The position numbers were made by a program, and so were the translations under genes. A stretch of 13,885 bases of DNA from Thermoplasmata archaeon (lineage in GTDB: Archaea > Thermoplasmatota > Thermoplasmata > Thermoplasmatales > Thermoplasmataceae), in contig JAJZWN010000032.1 in the NCBI GenBank assembly GCA_021846695.1, positions 1-13,885 of the forward strand, in the 5' to 3' direction. Positions 7,714 through 13,885 of the stretch are shown piece by piece; positions within the stretch are counted from its first letter, which is position 1, and each line of letters starts with the position of its first letter. Under the pieces are notes generated by a model. It searched no databases and was not told the DNA's origin. It saw nothing but the letters and a program-made list of their open reading frames with translations.

Positions 7714-9035
7714 TTTATGAAATTCTTATACTGGCAATACCGCTTATATCTATGGCTTACTTTAAAAAGATAAAGGAGGCAAGCATAATAGGTGCAATCA
7801 TAGAGATGGTATTGCTGATTCCATTGTACTTTAATATGGCTCCATCTGGATTCTTCTTTATAGACCATATCACATATATATTCATTTTAATGGTAAGTTC
7901 AGTATATCTTATGTCCCTGATATATTCCGTGAAATATGTGCATAACATAAAGAATAAAGGGATTTCAGAAAACGTTTATTACATGCTTATGGGATTCTTT
8001 TATGTTGCAATGGAATTTGCACTCATGGTAAATAATTACGGATTTATGTGGGTGGGGATAGAGACAACAACAATATCCTCTGCATTGCTTCTTATCACTG
8101 AAAAATCAGATATTTCACTTGAAGCCACATGGAGATATATTATTATTGTATCCGCAGGCGTCACATTTGCGTTTATATCTGTAATACTTATTTATTATTC
8201 ATTTGGAACGCTTACAATTACAACCATATTAGCCTATGGGGCAAAGGATACAATAGCTGTAAGGCTTGCAGTTGCAATAGCCCTCGTTGGGTTCGGTACA
8301 AAAGTAGGCGTATTTCCGGTACATACATGGCTTCCCGATGCCCATAGCGAAGCCCCGGCACCTGTCAGTGCAATGTTTTCAGGTGTGCTGTTGCCCGTTG
8401 CTCTTTATGTATTATACAGGATTTATGAAATATTTCCCATGAGGGAACTCTTTGTATGGGCTGGAACAATATCGGTACTGTTTGCAGCTATATTCCTTGG
8501 ATACCAGAAAAATTACAAGAGGATGTTTGCCTATTCTACAATGGAAAATATGAATATAGCGTTGATAGGTTTCAGTACTTTTACAATAACCGGGCTTATA
8601 GGTTCACTTCTCCTGCTGCTTGCCCATAGTTTTGGCAAAGCGGGGGCTTTCTATTCATCCGGAAATGTATATGAAATGTCTGGAACAAAATCAATCGATG
8701 GCGTATCAGGATTAATAAGGAACAGATCCAGTGCAGCTTCCATGCTTTTATCATCCTTTGCAGTAACCGGAACTCCTCCCTTCGGAACGTTCTTCGGTGA
8801 GTTCCTCATACTGTATTCCGTGTTTACAATCCACTTCTATGCCCAGTTTGTCATAATAGTTTTATCATTATTCCTGGCATTTGTATCAATTAATTTTAAT
8901 GTTTCAAAAATGATTTTCAGGGGAAAATCTGAGTACAGCCAGTCTGGAATTAATACGGCCTTGCCACTCATAGCCGCCATATTGTCAATATTTATTGGAG
9001 TGGTATTTCTGGTGGTGTATCATGCAATATTATAA
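7710..9035 (+). CDS. hyfF: HyfF/NuoN-like antiporter-type ion-pumping subunit
   Basis: This 441-residue protein with about 13-14 membrane helices belongs to the NuoL/M/N-Mrp antiporter family. The hallmark residues are present: Glu118 in the fifth-helix motif MWVGIETTTISSALLL, Lys198 in GFGTKVGVFPVHTWLPDAH (194-212), Lys270 in the next cytoplasmic loop or helix region, and Lys310 in AHSFGKAGAFYSSG. The segment VHTWLPDAHSEAPAPVSAMF is typical of HyfF, HyfD and NuoN relatives. In these complexes the subunit moves protons (or Na+) across the membrane when the redox arm turns over. It is shorter than E. coli HyfF (about 526 residues) and ends after the core helices with no lateral helix. A GGAGGA site precedes the ATG, which overlaps hyfE by 4 bp. 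Which ion is pumped is not visible, although protons are likely in an acidophile. Confidence 0.88.
   Translation: MIYEILILAIPLISMAYFKKIKEASIIGAIIEMVLLIPLYFNMAPSGFFFIDHITYIFILMVSSVYLMSLIYSVKYVHNIKNKGISENVYYMLMGFFYVAMEFALMVNNYGFMWVGIETTTISSALLLITEKSDISLEATWRYIIIVSAGVTFAFISVILIYYSFGTLTITTILAYGAKDTIAVRLAVAIALVGFGTKVGVFPVHTWLPDAHSEAPAPVSAMFSGVLLPVALYVLYRIYEIFPMRELFVWAGTISVLFAAIFLGYQKNYKRMFAYSTMENMNIALIGFSTFTITGLIGSLLLLLAHSFGKAGAFYSSGNVYEMSGTKSIDGVSGLIRNRSSAASMLLSSFAVTGTPPFGTFFGEFLILYSVFTIHFYAQFVIIVLSLFLAFVSINFNVSKMIFRGKSEYSQSGINTALPLIAAILSIFIGVVFLVVYHAIL
9011..9017 (+). promoter_or_regulatory. Ribosome binding site that decides the start of the large subunit
   Basis: GGTGGTG lies inside the end of hyfF and places its final GGTG 4 nt before an ATG at 9022. 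This favours 9022 over the ATG at 8995, which would add nine residues (rich in Trp, starting MEWYFWW) and has no comparable site in front. Confidence 0.6.
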
Positions 9036-10176
9036 GTTTGGAGAAAGTTCAGGGCGTTATATAGGAAGGAGCAAAAACTACGACGTATATGCCTCTTCAA
9101 TAGCTCCGGCAGTTGAAAACACAGACCAATTTGCGGATAAAAATCCAGGGGAAATCTATTTTAATTATGGTCCATCGGCAGGAGGGCTCAGGGAATCAGT
9201 AAATTTCAGCCTGCTTACTCCAGGGGAAACAATAAGGGATGTGATAATACATCCTGAATACAAAAAGCGCGATTTAAAAATTCTCGGAGACCCGGTTTCA
9301 CGTGCATTGCTTAAAGTTGAGAGGATAAATGGATTCCATGCCGCATCCAATAGCATAGGATACATTCTGGCAGTAGAAGAGGCACTGGGCATCGAAAATT
9401 CTGAATTAAATGACATGAGAATAGTGGAACTTGAACTGGAGCGCATAAGATCAAATATAGATGTTATAAAGGGCATGTGCGAATCAGCTGGATTTGCTGT
9501 TCCTGAAAAACAGCTCCTATATCTCAGGGAAGAGGTAGCACGGATTATATCCAGGGCATTCGGCCATAGATACTTTTTTTCTGTTAATGGTTTTGGAACA
9601 GTATCAGGAGATTTTTCAACAATAAAATTAAATGCCATTGAAAAACAGTTCCGTGATATTTATGATGGATTGTTATCCTCCAAGATATTCCTTGATAGGA
9701 TCCAGGAAAATGGAATCGTTAAAAATGAGAATTCAACAGGGCCAGCCGCCAGGGCAGCCGGATTTAAATTTGATGCAAGAAAAGATTCAAAATCGCTGGA
9801 TTATAGAAATTTTACACCGGTAACAGAATCTGGAGCAGACTCGTTCTCCCGGTTAGTTGTAAGATCAGAAGAGGTATTTGAAGCGATAAATATTATAGAT
9901 TCATATGGCGTTAAGAATATTAAAACACGGACAAAAAATGAATTAACAGGTTCAGGGAAGGGGTCTGCCCGTATAGAATCCCCTGCAGGCGATATTTTTT
10001 ATTATGTAAATATAGAAAATGGGAAATTAAATGATATCCAGATGGTTTCGCCTTCATACCTTAATTTAAGGCTGTTCAGGGAAGCTTTGAAAAATAACAA
10101 TATATTCACAGATTTCTTCTTTGTGTGGGAAAGTTTTGGCATATGGATTTCTGAACTGGAGGTGAATTTTATATGA
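9022..10176 (+). CDS. hyfG: HyfG/NuoD-like large subunit lacking all Ni-Fe cysteine ligands (Ehr large subunit)
   Basis: This 384-residue protein is a homologue of the large subunit of group 4 [NiFe] hydrogenases and of NuoD. Family blocks occur in order: GPSAGGLRESVNF near the N-terminus, VERINGFHAASNSIGYILAVEEALG (about 99-123), TGPAARAAGFKFDARK (239-254), SRLVVRSEEV, SPAGDIFYYV and a C-terminal block SFGIWISEL. The two ligand pairs of hydrogenases (RICGIC and SFDPCxxC) read RINGFH and SFGIWISE here, so no Ni-Fe site can form. Only one cysteine remains in the whole chain, at 153. The NuoC-like domain fused to E. coli HyfG is missing and no separate gene replaces it. No C-terminal extension is cleaved in known Cys-lacking members, and none is obvious here. 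Its fold probably hosts a different active site facing the proximal Fe-S cluster. It overlaps hyfF by 14 bp and hyfI by 4 bp. Confidence 0.87.
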   Translation: MQYYKFGESSGRYIGRSKNYDVYASSIAPAVENTDQFADKNPGEIYFNYGPSAGGLRESVNFSLLTPGETIRDVIIHPEYKKRDLKILGDPVSRALLKVERINGFHAASNSIGYILAVEEALGIENSELNDMRIVELELERIRSNIDVIKGMCESAGFAVPEKQLLYLREEVARIISRAFGHRYFFSVNGFGTVSGDFSTIKLNAIEKQFRDIYDGLLSSKIFLDRIQENGIVKNENSTGPAARAAGFKFDARKDSKSLDYRNFTPVTESGADSFSRLVVRSEEVFEAINIIDSYGVKNIKTRTKNELTGSGKGSARIESPAGDIFYYVNIENGKLNDIQMVSPSYLNLRLFREALKNNNIFTDFFFVWESFGIWISELEVNFI

Positions 10177-10772
10177 ACTGGTTCCTCAAGGGGGTAAAAA
10201 ATAGAATAAAGACGGAAGAGCTTGAGGGCTATAGGGTTGAACAGCCATCGTTCCTTGATGGGAAGAGCGATTATGATTGCCCTACAGATGCCCTGGAGAA
10301 TGGGAAATGGGACATGAACAGATGTATATTCTGCAGGGAATGTGATCTAAAACCCACAGGAAAACAGACAACTTTCACAGTTAATAGGGAAACACCACAC
10401 ATATTTGAAAAATCCCTGTATTTATATCCTATAGATTCCGGTACATGTGGAGCCTGCAATGTTGAGTTTACAACATTATTTTCCCCGCAGTATGATACAA
10501 ACAGATTTAAGATTTTTATGTCAAATACACCGAGGCATGCTGATGCACTTGTTGTTATGGGAGTGTACACAGATGGCATGGAAGCTGTTTTAAAGGAGGC
10601 TTATGATGCTATGCCTTCCCCTAAAATAGTCATAGGAATAGGGGCATGTGCACTCTCCGGAGGAATTATTGGCAGCAGGGCAATGGATAAATATGATATA
10701 GAAGTTGCAGGATGCCCACCCACACCTGCTTCTATAATAAACGCGATAATAAAGGCGAGGGGTAAAAGATGA
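10173..10772 (+). CDS. hyfI: HyfI/NuoB-like small subunit with N-terminal single-cluster ferredoxin domain
   Basis: This 199-residue soluble protein has two parts. Residues about 85-199 are the NuoB/HyfI-like small subunit, with the proximal [4Fe-4S] ligands in GTCGACNVEF (Cys92, Cys95), GIGACALSGG (Cys159) and AGCPPTP (Cys181). The CxxC spacing is that of group 4 hydrogenases, not the adjacent Cys-Cys of Complex I NuoB. Residues about 30-65 resemble a NuoI/HyfH dicluster ferredoxin reduced to one site: CPTDA (Cys36) followed by CIFCREC (Cys51, 54, 57). The first CxxCxxC is absent, and the last Cys-Pro reads Lys-Pro (60-61). The four left are those expected for a single [4Fe-4S] cluster. The protein would thus carry electrons from a soluble donor through its own ferredoxin site and the proximal cluster to the large subunit. 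A GGAGGTGA ribosome site lies 8 nt before the ATG, and there are 4-bp overlaps at both ends. Confidence 0.87.
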   Translation: MNWFLKGVKNRIKTEELEGYRVEQPSFLDGKSDYDCPTDALENGKWDMNRCIFCRECDLKPTGKQTTFTVNRETPHIFEKSLYLYPIDSGTCGACNVEFTTLFSPQYDTNRFKIFMSNTPRHADALVVMGVYTDGMEAVLKEAYDAMPSPKIVIGIGACALSGGIIGSRAMDKYDIEVAGCPPTPASIINAIIKARGKR

Positions 10773-12514
10773 TACTGTACTATTTACCGTTAATCCTTGT
10801 ATTTTTATCGGTCCTGATTTCCATAAAGTACAGGACAGCCGGATATTTGCTCACTGCCATAGCATCGGCAATGTTCTTTTTATTCACGTTCAGGATTTAT
10901 GACTATATAACATACTTTTATCTTATTGCTGCAATCGTGTGGATAATAGCCTCAGTTTTTTCCATATCATATTCAAAGAAGTATGGCAGGTGGCTGGCAC
11001 CATTATTCATATTGACAATAGCTGGAATGATGCTTATACTTTATTCCCCAAATTACCTTTTATTCATAACAGGCTGGGAAATCATGTCTATTCCTGCATA
11101 TGTTACAGTAGCTGTAAACAAAAAGAATGATATGGAAGCTTATATATTCATGTTTTTCTCTGAAATCAGCACAGTTTTAATAATTACAGCTGCTGTGATT
11201 TCATATGTTTATACCGGCACTTTAGACTTTTCAAAACTTACCAACGACACAGTATTGCTTATATTTGCCATAGGTGCAATGTCAAAAATGGGTTTAACCC
11301 CATTCATGATCAGTGAATGGCTGCCCATTGCACACGGGAGCGCCCCGGCAAATACTTCAGCAATATTCAGTGCTACAATGACGTTAATGGGTGTATATGG
11401 CATAGTAAAAATTGCATTGCTTTCTGTAGTTTCAATAGACATAGGAATTATATTTATAATAATAGGGGTCATATCTGTCCTATTCGGAGCATTATATGCT
11501 TATATATCGGAAAATATGAAGTCCTTAGGCGGTTTCAGCACCATAGAAAATAACGGTGCACTGATGGCAACAATAGGTTTATTTGTAGCTGTAGACAACA
11601 GTGTGTTAAGGGAATTTATACTCATATCCATAGCTATCTTTGCCATGGCACATTCAATAGCCAAAACCGGTTTGTTTATAACTGTCGGCCATACCGGGGT
11701 AGAATATTTCAGTGCTGTTAATGGTGAGAAAAGTACAATAAACCAGATCGGGAAGTTTTTTGCACTTTCATCCCTTTCCGGGTTGTTCCCCTCATTAGGT
11801 GGGCTGGGTACCTGGATGATACTGGAATCTTTCTTCATGGGAGCTTACCTCTATGGCCCATTGGGCATAACATCCATAATAGCAGGCTCCCTTATAGCTA
11901 TGGGAGAGGGCTTTGCCACTGCAGCCATGCTCAAGGTGTTTTACTTTACAGATAACCACAAGAAAACATCCGGAAAGAATCTTGAGAATTATACAATACT
12001 TGCTACGGGATTAATCCTTGTCTTTCTTTTCGCTGTATCATTCCTGTTGATCGGAAATGAATACATATCCGGAATACCGTCTGTACTGGTTTTCAAGGGA
12101 TTAATGATTGAATCGCGTTTCGGGCCAGCCGATTTCGGGCTTATAACACCGCTTTACATATTTATATTCCTTATATTATTTTCGCTGATAGTTTACCTCG
12201 TGTTCGGGAAGCCACGTGTGAGGGTTGCTAAAAGATGGAATGGAGGAATAGAACATAATGAGTATTTTAACTCATTTAACTATTCCAACAATATAAGGCT
12301 CATACTTAAAAGGGTGCTCAGGACATCATATACCAGCGAAGATGGCGTAGAAACTGTGGATATTTTCTGGCTTGTAATGATAAATATAGCAAAATCGTAT
12401 AGAAAATTCGCCCGGCTTGTAGCCTATAAAATTATGAACAGTTCAATATCATATTATATTATCTATATGATAATAGCGTTTATTCTGGTCATTATAATAG
12501 CCTCATTCTCATGA
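10769..12514 (+). CDS. hyfB: HyfB/HycC/NuoL-like antiporter-type ion-pumping subunit
   Basis: This 581-residue membrane protein has about 14-16 helices and belongs to the NuoL/M/N antiporter family. Glu104 in ITGWEIMSIPAY is the fifth-helix glutamate. Lys173 in GAMSKMGLTPFMISEWLPIAHG (169-190) is the seventh-helix lysine. Lys251, Lys299 and Lys389 lie where further charged residues of the ion channel are found. A C-terminal extension (about 485-581) has a soluble basic segment with KRWNGG, RLILKRVLRTSY and a final membrane helix, as in HyfB/HycC proteins. It should form the second pumping unit beside the HyfF-like subunit. Being last in the operon while hyfF stands third matches no simple Nuo order and is typical of scattered Hyf/Ehr clusters. 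A purine-rich GAGGGG site precedes the ATG, which overlaps hyfI by 4 bp. After the stop come 97 bp without a gene. Confidence 0.87.
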   Translation: MILYYLPLILVFLSVLISIKYRTAGYLLTAIASAMFFLFTFRIYDYITYFYLIAAIVWIIASVFSISYSKKYGRWLAPLFILTIAGMMLILYSPNYLLFITGWEIMSIPAYVTVAVNKKNDMEAYIFMFFSEISTVLIITAAVISYVYTGTLDFSKLTNDTVLLIFAIGAMSKMGLTPFMISEWLPIAHGSAPANTSAIFSATMTLMGVYGIVKIALLSVVSIDIGIIFIIIGVISVLFGALYAYISENMKSLGGFSTIENNGALMATIGLFVAVDNSVLREFILISIAIFAMAHSIAKTGLFITVGHTGVEYFSAVNGEKSTINQIGKFFALSSLSGLFPSLGGLGTWMILESFFMGAYLYGPLGITSIIAGSLIAMGEGFATAAMLKVFYFTDNHKKTSGKNLENYTILATGLILVFLFAVSFLLIGNEYISGIPSVLVFKGLMIESRFGPADFGLITPLYIFIFLILFSLIVYLVFGKPRVRVAKRWNGGIEHNEYFNSFNYSNNIRLILKRVLRTSYTSEDGVETVDIFWLVMINIAKSYRKFARLVAYKIMNSSISYYIIYMIIAFILVIIIASFS

Positions 12515-12543
12515 TCTGTGTTGAAAGTTTCATGACACAGCCG

Positions 12544-12579
12544 TCTACAGAAAACATAGATTTAATTTTTTTATGTAGA
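12544..12579 (+). terminator. Likely terminator of the hydrogenase-like operon
   Basis: An inverted repeat TCTACA (12544-12549) / TGTAGA (12574-12579) encloses a T-rich run with seven consecutive T (12566-12572 region), and an alternative stem ACATA/TATGT lies inside it. It sits about 30 bp after the hyfB stop and just before the helicase promoter. U-rich tracts are the main archaeal terminators; the dyad may be incidental. Confidence 0.4.
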
Positions 12580-12583
12580 TAGC

Positions 12584-12592
12584 TATTTAAAA
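12584..12592 (+). promoter_or_regulatory. TATA box of the Hel308-like gene
   Basis: TATTTAAAA is centred about 24 nt before the ATG at 12612. No ribosome binding site is seen, so the transcript is probably leaderless, as for cobN. This also shows that the helicase is transcribed separately from the hydrogenase-like operon. Confidence 0.6.
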
Positions 12593-12611
12593 CATACTAT
12601 CATAATCCATT

Positions 12612-13885
12612 ATGAAGTTAAGTGAAATTACCCCATCGGAATTCCTGAAAGTTACAGATAACAATGATTTCACTCTATATGAACACCAGGAAGAAGCCGT
12701 TGCTAAATTAAGGGAAAATAAAAATGTGATAGTTTCCGTACCTACTGCATCCGGAAAAACCCTGATAGGGTATATTTCTATTTACGATACTTATCTGAAA
12801 GGAAAGAAATCAATGTATATTGTTCCGCTCCGTTCACTGGCTATGGAAAAGTTCTCCGAATTGCTGTCACTGAGAAACCTTGGGGTAAAGGTTACAATGT
12901 CTATAGGCGACTACGATGTTCCACCATCATTCGTTAAAAATTACGATGTTATTATAGCTACATCGGAGAGAGCTGATTCCATGTTGCACAGGGACCCGGA
13001 TATCCTCAACTATTTCGGGCTTGTTATAATTGACGAGATACATATGATATCTGACCCTTCAAGGGGGCCACGGCTGGAAACAGTTATATCATCATTGCTG
13101 TATCTCAATCCAGAAATCCTGTTACTAGGGCTCTCAGCAACTGTTTCCAATATTCAGGAAATTGCTGAGTGGATGAATGCAGAAACAGTTGTTTCCAATT
13201 TCAGGGCAGTTCCCCTTGAAACAGGGATAATATTCAAGGGCAATCTTATAACTGATGGTGAAAAAAAGCATCTTGGCAGGGATGATGAAGTATCACTTAT
13301 TAAGGAAAGCATAGAATCGGGCGGTCAGGCGCTGGTATTCAGGAATTCCAGGAGAAATGCTGAAAAATATGCCCAGAGTATGGTTAATTTCTTTGATTTC
13401 CAGAACGATTTCGAGAAACTGGAAATACCTCCTGACCTTTTTAATGAAGCCCAGGCAAATATGGTTGCCCATGGTGTAATGTTCCACCATGCAGGCCTTT
13501 CAAATGACCAGCGTACCATGATTGAAAAATTATTCAAGCAGGGATACATAAAAATATTGACGGCGACACCAACACTTGCTGCAGGTGTAAACCTCCCGGC
13601 CAGGACAGTCATAATAAGGGATATTACAAGATTTTCTGATGGATACAGCAAACCAATATCAGGGATAGAAATTCAACAGATGATAGGCAGGGCAGGAAGG
13701 CCCAAATACGATAAAAAAGGGTATGGATATATTTATGCAGCTTCACCCGGGATGCTCCGTGTAGCAGAGGGATATCTAACAGGAGAATTGGAACCTGTAA
13801 TATCGAGGATGGATTCAAATAGCCTGATAAGGTTTAATGTGCTGGCTCTCATATCCTCTGGAATTGCCACGGACCTTAAGGGCAT
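12612..13885 (+). CDS. hel308: Hel308-like (Ski2-family) DNA helicase, N-terminal 424 codons (3' end outside window)
   Basis: The frame is open from the ATG at 12612 to the window edge. The visible 424 residues contain the helicase core in order: a Q-motif region YEHQ (23-26), Walker A PTASGKT (44-50), the DEIH box (141-144), SATVSN (175-180), HHAGLS (292-297), TPTLAAGVNLPA (319-330) and QMIGRAGRP (356-364). HHAGL, TLAAGVNLPA and QMxGRAGR are typical of archaeal Hel308, a 3'-5' superfamily 2 DNA helicase that acts at stalled or damaged replication forks; the related Ski2-like RNA helicases share them. The winged-helix, ratchet and C-terminal domains of Hel308 (total about 700 residues) would lie beyond the edge, so the family call rests on the core. 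The start is supported by the leaderless promoter 24 nt upstream. There is no functional link to the operon before it. Confidence 0.88.
   Translation, partial: MKLSEITPSEFLKVTDNNDFTLYEHQEEAVAKLRENKNVIVSVPTASGKTLIGYISIYDTYLKGKKSMYIVPLRSLAMEKFSELLSLRNLGVKVTMSIGDYDVPPSFVKNYDVIIATSERADSMLHRDPDILNYFGLVIIDEIHMISDPSRGPRLETVISSLLYLNPEILLLGLSATVSNIQEIAEWMNAETVVSNFRAVPLETGIIFKGNLITDGEKKHLGRDDEVSLIKESIESGGQALVFRNSRRNAEKYAQSMVNFFDFQNDFEKLEIPPDLFNEAQANMVAHGVMFHHAGLSNDQRTMIEKLFKQGYIKILTATPTLAAGVNLPARTVIIRDITRFSDGYSKPISGIEIQQMIGRAGRPKYDKKGYGYIYAASPGMLRVAEGYLTGELEPVISRMDSNSLIRFNVLALISSGIATDLKG

Noticed and set aside
8995..9021. ATG at 8995 as the start of the large subunit
   Set aside because: It would add a nine-residue Trp-rich stretch unlike the family and lies within hyfF without a ribosome site; the ATG at 9022 has GGTG 4 nt in front.
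9165..9638. 157-codon minus-strand ORF opposite the large subunit gene
   Set aside because: It is a shadow of a gene with clear family motifs and lacks a promoter or ribosome site.
6134..12514. Operon read as an active hydrogenase-4 or formate hydrogenlyase
   Set aside because: The large subunit has none of the four Ni-Fe cysteines, and no maturation or formate dehydrogenase gene is present.
6134..12514. Operon read as the standard Complex I (nuo)
   Set aside because: There is no NuoA, C, I, J or separate NuoK, a HyfE-type subunit is present, and the small subunit has the CxxC spacing of hydrogenases rather than the Cys-Cys of NuoB.
1..13885. CRISPR arrays, tRNA or rRNA genes, insertion sequences
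   Set aside because: I saw no regularly spaced repeats, tRNA-like cloverleaf, rRNA stretch, transposase or paired terminal repeats.

Overview
The window looks like chromosomal DNA of a thermoacidophilic archaeon of the Thermoplasmatota, most like the Ferroplasma / Acidiplasma / Cuniculiplasma group. The reasons are a low-GC genome rich in ATA, AGG and AGA codons, archaeal TATA-type promoters placed for leaderless transcripts, GGTGAT-type ribosome binding sites, a Hel308-family helicase, an archaeal CobN / ChlI-ChlD chelatase pair and a Complex I-related operon. The genus is an inference; the domain Archaea is well supported.

Layout. (1) Positions 1-630 (+) hold the C-terminal half of a major facilitator transporter of the metabolite:H+ symporter type. 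(2) Positions 5872-627 (-) hold a two-gene operon: cobN (large chelatase subunit) followed, with a 4-bp ATGA overlap, by a fused ChlI-ChlD ATPase/VWA protein. Its stop codon overlaps that of the convergent transporter. (3) Positions 5873-6133 are a divergent promoter region. (4) Positions 6134-12514 (+) hold a tightly overlapping six-gene operon with the order of an energy-converting hydrogenase: hyfC-, hyfE-, hyfF-, hyfG-, hyfI- and hyfB-like genes. (5) From 12612 to the right edge (+) runs the first 424 codons of a Hel308-like helicase.

The main point of interest is the six-gene operon. It encodes a membrane complex with the architecture of group 4 [NiFe] hydrogenases: a NuoH-like anchor, a HyfE subunit, two antiporter-like subunits, a large subunit and a small subunit. 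The large subunit has lost all four cysteines that bind Ni-Fe (RINGFH where hydrogenases have RICGIC; SFGIWISE where they have SFDPCxSC). The small subunit keeps the four cysteines of the proximal [4Fe-4S] cluster and carries at its N-terminus a shrunken ferredoxin domain with exactly one four-cysteine cluster site. No NuoC-like domain, hydrogenase maturation gene, formate dehydrogenase or NADH module lies in the window. The complex is therefore best described as an energy-converting hydrogenase-related (Ehr) complex that probably passes electrons from ferredoxin or an unknown donor to an acceptor other than protons and couples this to ion pumping. The electron donor, acceptor and pumped ion cannot be read from the sequence.

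The cobN-chlID pair probably inserts cobalt into a corrin precursor; no other cobalamin gene is present here. The transporter and the helicase look unrelated to either system.
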